A stretch of DNA of 64,000 nt, from assembly GCA_029721435.1 (NCBI GenBank), contig CM056583.1, positions 46,901,120 to 46,965,119 on the forward strand, in the 5' to 3' direction. Made by a program: the position numbers and the translations under genes. Each line of letters opens with the position of its first letter. Positions within the stretch are counted from its first letter, which is position 1. Source of the stretch: Gymnothorax reevesii (Eukaryota; Chordata; Actinopteri; Anguilliformes; Muraenidae). Shown piece by piece: positions 53,201 to 61,000 of this stretch. Below the pieces are notes generated by a model. The model was not told the DNA's origin. It worked only from the letters and a program-made list of their open reading frames with translations, and ran no database searches.

Positions 53201-56200
53201 CCAGAGACAGGTGTATGGACAGGAGCTTCATACATAGCAGCACAAACTGATGGTGCTCCCTTCAACAAACAATCACACACTTTCACAATTAACATACACT
53301 CAACATACCGGCACACACACTTTCACATTTAACACACACTCAACATACCGGCACACACACTTTCACATTTAAACACACACTCCACATGCCAGCACAAACG
53401 CTTTCACATTTAACACACACTCAACATACCGGCACATACATCTTCACATTTAACACACACTCAACATACCGGCACACACATCTTCACATTAACACACACT
53501 CAACATACCGGCACACACATTTTCACATTTAACACACACTCAGCATACAGGCACACACATTTTCACATTTAACACACACTCAACATACCGGCACACATAT
53601 TTTCACATTTAAAACACACTCAACATACCAGCACACACATCTTCACATTTAACACACACTCAACATGCCGGCACACACATTTTCACATTTAACACACACT
53701 CAACATACCGGCACACACACTTTCACATTTAAACACACACTCAACGTACCGGCACACACATCTTCACATTTAGCACACTCAACATACCGGCACACACACT
53801 TTCACATTTAAACACACACTCAACGTACCGGCACACACATCTTCACATTTAGCACACTCAACATACCGGCACACACACTTTCACATTTAAACACACACTC
53901 AACGTACCGGCACACACATCTTCACATTTAGCACACTCAACATACCGGCACACACACTTTCACATTTAAACACACACTCAACATACCGGCACACACATCT
54001 TCACATTTCAACCCACTTAAGGCTACGACGACCACAAAGAGGACCGTTCATTCTTGATGGCAGGAATAAGCAAACAAAGCAGTGACAAGGAAATGGAGCA
54101 GTGGAGCAGTGACAAGGAAATATATTTATGCGGTTTCCTAAAAAATCTGATAACGGAAGATCTGGCTTATCTCCTGGAAGAGGACAGTTGGAAAACTACC
54201 CTAATGTCAAAGCCAAACTCTCACTTGACCTTTCTAAATCTGGCGCAATCATCATCGGGCTAAAAATAGCTGATCAGAACTCTTAGATCCAGTCCACACG
54301 TACACGCGTATTTTTAAAAACAAGGTTTTACCGCCTTCGTTTTCCAAAAAAATCTCAGTCCACGCGCAAACGCAAAAAAACTATTTAAGCGCTGCCAAGA
54401 GCATGTGGAACCAACAGACGGCAATGAAGTTATTTAATCTAAGGCTATGTAGACCAGTCAAAAGCCTTAGAAACTTATGAAAATGTGCACACACACTGAT
54501 GTCACAAGCCAAAAACTGTTTACCTTGTCCATATGTAAACAGAAAAAATTGAGTCTCTTGAAATTTTCACCCTCGAAGACATTTCCCAAAAGGTCCATTT
54601 TCAGCGACTGAAATACAGTTCGCCTGTGGACGAAAGGCCAAACCGCATAGAAAATAATACATTTTTTTAAAATACAAGAGGACCCGTGGACAAGACCTTA
54701 GTCTCAACTTCAACTGACGTGCAGAGCTGAAGTGGAAGCTGACAGTCTCTGCTGATTCCATGCTCCACCCTGATCCCTGAGGACTATTAAAACAGCATTA
54801 CTGCCAAAAGAGCATCCCCTTTCACTAATAAAACACCATTACTGCCAACAGAGCATCCCCTTTAACTAATATAACAGCATTACAGTAAACAGAGCATCCC
54901 CTTTAACTAATAAAACATCATTAGCGCCAAAAGAGCATCCCCTATAAACTGTTTTAACAGTAAGACAGCAAAATTATGGATATCTGTCAGATGCTTGCAG
55001 CAAGCATTTCTGCCTTATATTTTTTCTTGAAATCGAATTAGTATAACTTCTTTGTTAAATAAAGCAAAAAGATAGTGAAAAATATAAGGTTAGACCATTA
55101 ACTCAATTCAAGATTTGGCAATGTGATGACAAAACTTCCTTCATCCAGTACGAACTTAAAACAATTATCTTACGTTTGAAAGAAAAAAAGATGCTGGTCG
55201 CAGTGTCAGTCTTTTGGGCCCACTGTGTAAGGCGGTTTTTGTTCCAGCCATAATTTCACTCACAGGATTTTCACAAGCTGTTAATTTATCTTAATTAAGT
55301 GCATTATCTTGTTTAGAGCAGTTATACACTCTCTTAAGCCTAATTTTGACAGAAAAGTCCATGTGTTCCATGAAGAATAAAATAAATAACTTGAATAAAC
55401 TTCTTTTTTTCCCCATATTGCATGTAATTACGGGCAATACTATTTTTAACCAGATCAAGTTCACAAAGAGGAAATCAGCAGCTCCTAATTAGATCGCCGA
55501 CCAGGAGTGGTTTAAGTTCCATCAAAATCCTTTGCTTGAACTTAATTAAATAAACATGACACAAAACAGCATTGACTATCATTTGCTTGCATAAGTACTT
55601 CGTCTTCCCCACTGTGTGCCAATTCATATTTACCAATTAGGATACCAAATTTTTCTTTAATTTGACTGTTTATGTGTTTTCACCCTTTTTAAGAGTTATT
55701 TGCAACACATCACCATGTGGATATGATCATTTATTCTTCATGACATGCAGGGATATATCTGTCAGAATGTGGCTTAAATAAATAACTGCACTAAAACATG
55801 AAATGCCCCCTAATTAAGACACATTAAAACCTTGTTAAAATTCTTAAAAGCAACTGTGGCTTGATGAAAAAGCAGCAAACACAGGGGGCCCCAAACTGAC
55901 ACTGAGAACCACTGCTACACAAAATCTACACAGTCATTAACGACAGGCCCTCTTCCAGTGTAACAGAGAGTTGCTGCGAGGCGAGCGTTCCTGCGTGCGT
56001 GAGTAGCGCACCTCTTGGAGGGGAAGGGTGCGGAGGGCGCGTCGCTGCTGATCCCCAGGCAGTAGCGCTCCAGGAAGCAGCGCAGGTAGGCGAAGGTGCT
56101 CTCTTCCAGGTCCACACAGAAGGGCCTGTGCCAGGCCACCAGCTGCCTGCGCCACAGACACAGAGACGCACAGAGCAGGGGTCCCGTAAATCACATGCTG

Positions 56201-57983
56201 GCTTTACGCCAAGTACACGGGGACTCACACGGCGATGCACGGCATGCACTGAACCCTGATACCCTCAGTGGCGCAGCTGCTCATGTAGAGAGCAGAAGCC
56301 TGTCCCCGGCTAGTGTCCGATGAAGACAGTAAGAATGGGAAATCCTTCGGCAATCCCTATTCAGGGTTACTGCACCTGCTCTGAAGCCAAATTCAACCAC
56401 TTTTCAAGCATTTTCAAGATGCCGTTTCAAGCTATTCCAGCACCGTAATGCTGAACTAAATTAAATATTCATTAAACAACCATCAAATAACAATTTATCA
56501 TAAATTATGGAAAGTAAAATTATAAATTCAAGCAGTGATGAACAATTTACTCAAAATCAAAGCACTTTTCAAACCCTGAAGACGCCACATTAAAACTCCA
56601 GTGTTTTCAAGGACACCCAGGACCAGTAGTAACCCTGCCTATTGATTTATGCTCCAATCAAAAAAATGCATTCCAGTAGTTTTGATCACAGCAGAGAGCT
56701 GAGCTTTGTGAAAGGTGTTTAACTGGACATGACCTCATCCGGGGTGAAGGCAGAGTGTAAATTGCTCTCTTTGAAGGTCTGAAGCAGTTTCGTCGCATTG
56801 TTCCCATTCCTGCATTGCTCTTACCTGTCTGTGGGTACAGCAGTCCAGGCCAGGCTGTGGGAGGTGCCTGCTGTGATCTGCTGGATGGACACGCCCTCTA
56901 AGCCAATCACCTTTTTGGGCTTGGTGACAGGCGTAGAGGTGTGGCCCTGCCCACACTGACCCATGGCGTTGTTGCCCCACGCGTACACCTCATTTTCTGA
57001 AACCACAAGATCAACACAAATGAAATTGTTTCAATCATACTCTCCTCCTCAATAATTACATTTCAGGCATTCAACAATTTCTGTAAGCAAAGCAGCTTTA
57101 GGAATCTGCATTTAATAAGGCCAGAAAGCACCATAGCAGACATGGCATGGTTTGAAGGCATTTATACAGGACCAGTGCATAAAAAAGCAGACATTTCAAC
57201 ACGGTTCACACAATCTGAATGTAAGTGCCAGAAAATTAAAGCTGACAGTCACCGCTGTAACATTATACACCTTCATTTTTTCAAAATCAGACACGCTAAT
57301 CCACAGAGCGAGAGAAAAAAAAGTAACACTGTGTTGCTGTCAAAAATGTAGGCGCTGCATGGGCGGTGAGCCGCAGTCAAAGCCATGCTGATGTAGGGAA
57401 GAGGGTAGCGGGGCGAGGAGGGCTGACGAAGCGACGGTCCTGACCGTGAGACAGGGCCAGGCAGTGGCTGTCTCCGCAAGAGATGTCGATGATCTTGGTG
57501 ACGCTCAGCTCCTCGATGAACCTGGGTCTGAGAGAGGTGGTCTCCGAGGAACCGCACCCCAGGCAGGAGCCGCACCCCCAGGCAAACACCTGCGTCACAC
57601 CATGGGGGGGGGGATACCGATTTAACCACACAACGGATCCATCTCTAACTTTCATTGACATGGTAATGAAGTTTCAGTCATTTCATTCCTGCCTTATGTC
57701 AGGGTTATGTGCTCTTCATATGGGTCAGAGAACATCAATAATTAAGAACTTCCTTCAGTTACAGTTCTGAGCAAAAGTCAAACACTATTAGTATCCATAT
57801 TTCTAGAAAGGTATGGACACTGGAGTATGAGTTGAATGACTCTGGCACACCAATGAGTGCCTGTGTGGAAGCCAGCAAGTGTCAGAATGCTGGTAATAAT
57901 GGTGCGCATGCGAACTCATGGTAGGTGAGTGTGTGTATAGGGATGCCGGTCATAATGGTTGATACGTGAACACACTGCATGTG

Positions 57984-58023
<40 letters not shown>

Positions 58024-61000
58024 CGCACACGCACGTACCTGTCCCGCAGACGTAAGAGCCAGAGAGGACTGACTCCCCGCACACACTTTCCTGATGACGT
58101 AGCCGTGCAGCGCCTCGATCACTTTGGGCCGGTACACGCGGTTAGTGTCTCCATGACCCAGTTTACCTGAGGCGGGCAGACACACAGAGTTACCCTCACA
58201 TTAAAACACACACATACCCACTGTCCCCAACAGCCCCGCTTTTGCAGAACCCCAGGGGTACGCACCGTTGTCTCCCCCTCCAAAGGACCAGACTACGCGG
58301 CCATCCTGCGCCACAGCGATGGTGTGGGAACTGCCGCAGACGGCCTGTCCCACCCCACTGATGTCCTTCACCAGAGTGGGCACATTCCTGCTGTGGCTGT
58401 CGCTGTGCCCTGTGGGGACCAACAGCTGCTTTCACTACCGACACAACACTGCAGTCCTAAGGTCATTGCAAAGGGTAACACACTGCACTGTCACACACAC
58501 ACAGGTCTTTAGAGAGAATAGAGGGATAGAAACAATGGGAAATGAGTGGGAACTAATTTTGTCGAAGGTCGGCAGCCGAATTCGAGCCACTGATATCGCG
58601 ACTCACAACAAACCAGAGGATGGTGCTCTTCACACTGCACTTCCGGGTGACCTCAATACAGACACACACACACTAGCTGCAGTTCTAACTGAATATGGAA
58701 CGCCGATCTCCCCACACAAAACTCTGATTGGCTTACAGCAAAGCTTAATCTGCATCGATCAATCCGGGCCTTTATCCAACCGTATTAACTTTTCAGCTCT
58801 TTGATGATTAATAGGATATTTATACGGCTGTAACCTTGCCGATTTTATTACAGCGTAAACTGCAGTGGCAGCAGTGCAGCAGCGCTGAGGCTAATGCGAT
58901 GCGTACCGAGCCTGCCAAAGTCACCCTCGCCCCAGGTGTACAGCTCCCCGTCATTGGTGACGGCCGCGCTGTGTCTGTAGCCGGCGGACACACACACCAC
59001 CACCTGCAGGGGGGGAGAGATGACACTGCTCAGGGACAAACACAAACTGAGTCAGCTCAGGACATGACTGAGGACGTCTGTGTTAAATCTCCATCTCATT
59101 AAAGTCCTTGCCAAGAACTTGATTAAGAAAAAAATAAGGGTGGATTTAATTCACGGGAGCAATGCACAATAATAACAATTCTGCAAATGTGCCAATTTCA
59201 GTAAAATGATTACATTTCTATAAATGTACCTACTTTAGTAAATTAATAACATTGCTGTAATTATTACAGAGTTACCGGGAAGGCTAGTTTAAATTTTGTT
59301 TCAGATAGAAAATAATAGAAACCCACACAAAAGAGGGAGAACGTGCAACTTCACCACAGTGGAGCCAGGATGTCCTCATCACTGCAAAAACTGTCTATCT
59401 TAACAAGTCACTTTGTCTTAAAATAAGACCCAAGTTCCTTGTTTTTCTCTCTGAGGTAGAAAACATGATCTTATTTTAAGTTACCATGTGCTTGACAAGT
59501 GAAATTTTGTTATCCCATTGGCATATCTTGAATTAAATCAAAATTGTCTCACCCCTTGACAAATTTTTTGTCTTACTCAGAGAAAAGTAATAGATATAAG
59601 TTTTTAAAGTCTCAATGCTTGATCAAACTACTATGTAAGGTGGACAACCCCGAAACCCCTTACAAAAATAATCACGCCAACCACCGCACCATTGCGCCGC
59701 CCTCATACTTCACAGTACAAAGGGCAGACCTGTTAGCAACTTGTTTGCCACTGTCCCAACAGTGCGGACAGCAGCCCCCTCACCTTTCCAAGCAGTGGTC
59801 CCTGGATGATTTTGGGGTATTTCTGGGTGGCGCTGTTTCCGTGGCCCAGCTTGCCGTAGTCGCCGTCGCCCCAGCTGAACACCTCTCCCTCCCCGGTGAC
59901 GGCGAGCGTGTGGCCGTCCGAGCCCTTGGAGGAGGACACCTTGCGCATGCTCCGAGGCGGCTCTAGCACCAGCTTCTTGGGGACGGACTGGTTGTTGGAG
60001 TCTCCCAGACCCAGGCGGCCATAACTGCCCTTCCCACAGGCCTTCACCGAGCCGTCGCCCGACACAGAGAACGTGCAGTACTGCCCCGCCTCGATCTGCA
60101 CGGGGCACCAGCCAAAGCCACAACGCAAAACCTTTTCAAATGTATGCTCTACTGCAGGGGCCAATGGAGGAGCAGGGACTAAAGGGGACCAAATATTCCA
60201 CTTAAATAGCCTGATTTTTCACATTACATTCAGTGAGGTACTAATATTTTGTTGCTTACACAAAATATTTACACAATGTAATGTTTGATAAATAGTCGTT
60301 ACTATTGTGGAAATGGTGAATGCGCAGGTATAGGCAACTGTTGGAACAATCTAATGAACAGTATATGCAGCCTTTAAAAACAGAAAACACAACACTTACG
60401 TCCTTTCATTACACTACAAAATCCCAGACAATATCTTATATTGCTTAAGACCATCTGGAATCGAACCTGAAGCCAACCATTACCTGAAGCAGGACTCGAT
60501 TCTAACATGTATAATGATAATAAACCTAATCTATCATACCAATCCTCTAGGTTTTTATCCCTGCTAGCAACATGCAATGTCTGAAGGTTGTATCAAATGG
60601 TTCTGATGTAACTGTGTTAACGTGGTCAGACAGACAGAATTCACAATTCCAATACCAACTATGCTTCATGTACGCTTTACGGCTGGTAACAATATCAACA
60701 CATTCCCAAGCCCTTTTCATTTATACTATGTAAACATGCATAATTCCGTTTCCAAAAAAACTGGGACTCTGTGTAAAATGTATGTAACTTTTTTGGAAAC
60801 AGGGTCGTATTAAATATCTTAAATACCATCTGCTTAGCCAGACGAGGTGGGTATCAGAAGTTCTGGTCAAGGGTAGTGCAGAAGTGGCCATCACGTCGCG
60901 GGTTCGAACCGCGGTCGTACCAACCAGCAGTGGTTGGCAGCTTTTTCAGCGTAGCGCACAATTGGCCATCGCGCTACAGGGTTTCAAATTGGGAAGGGAC

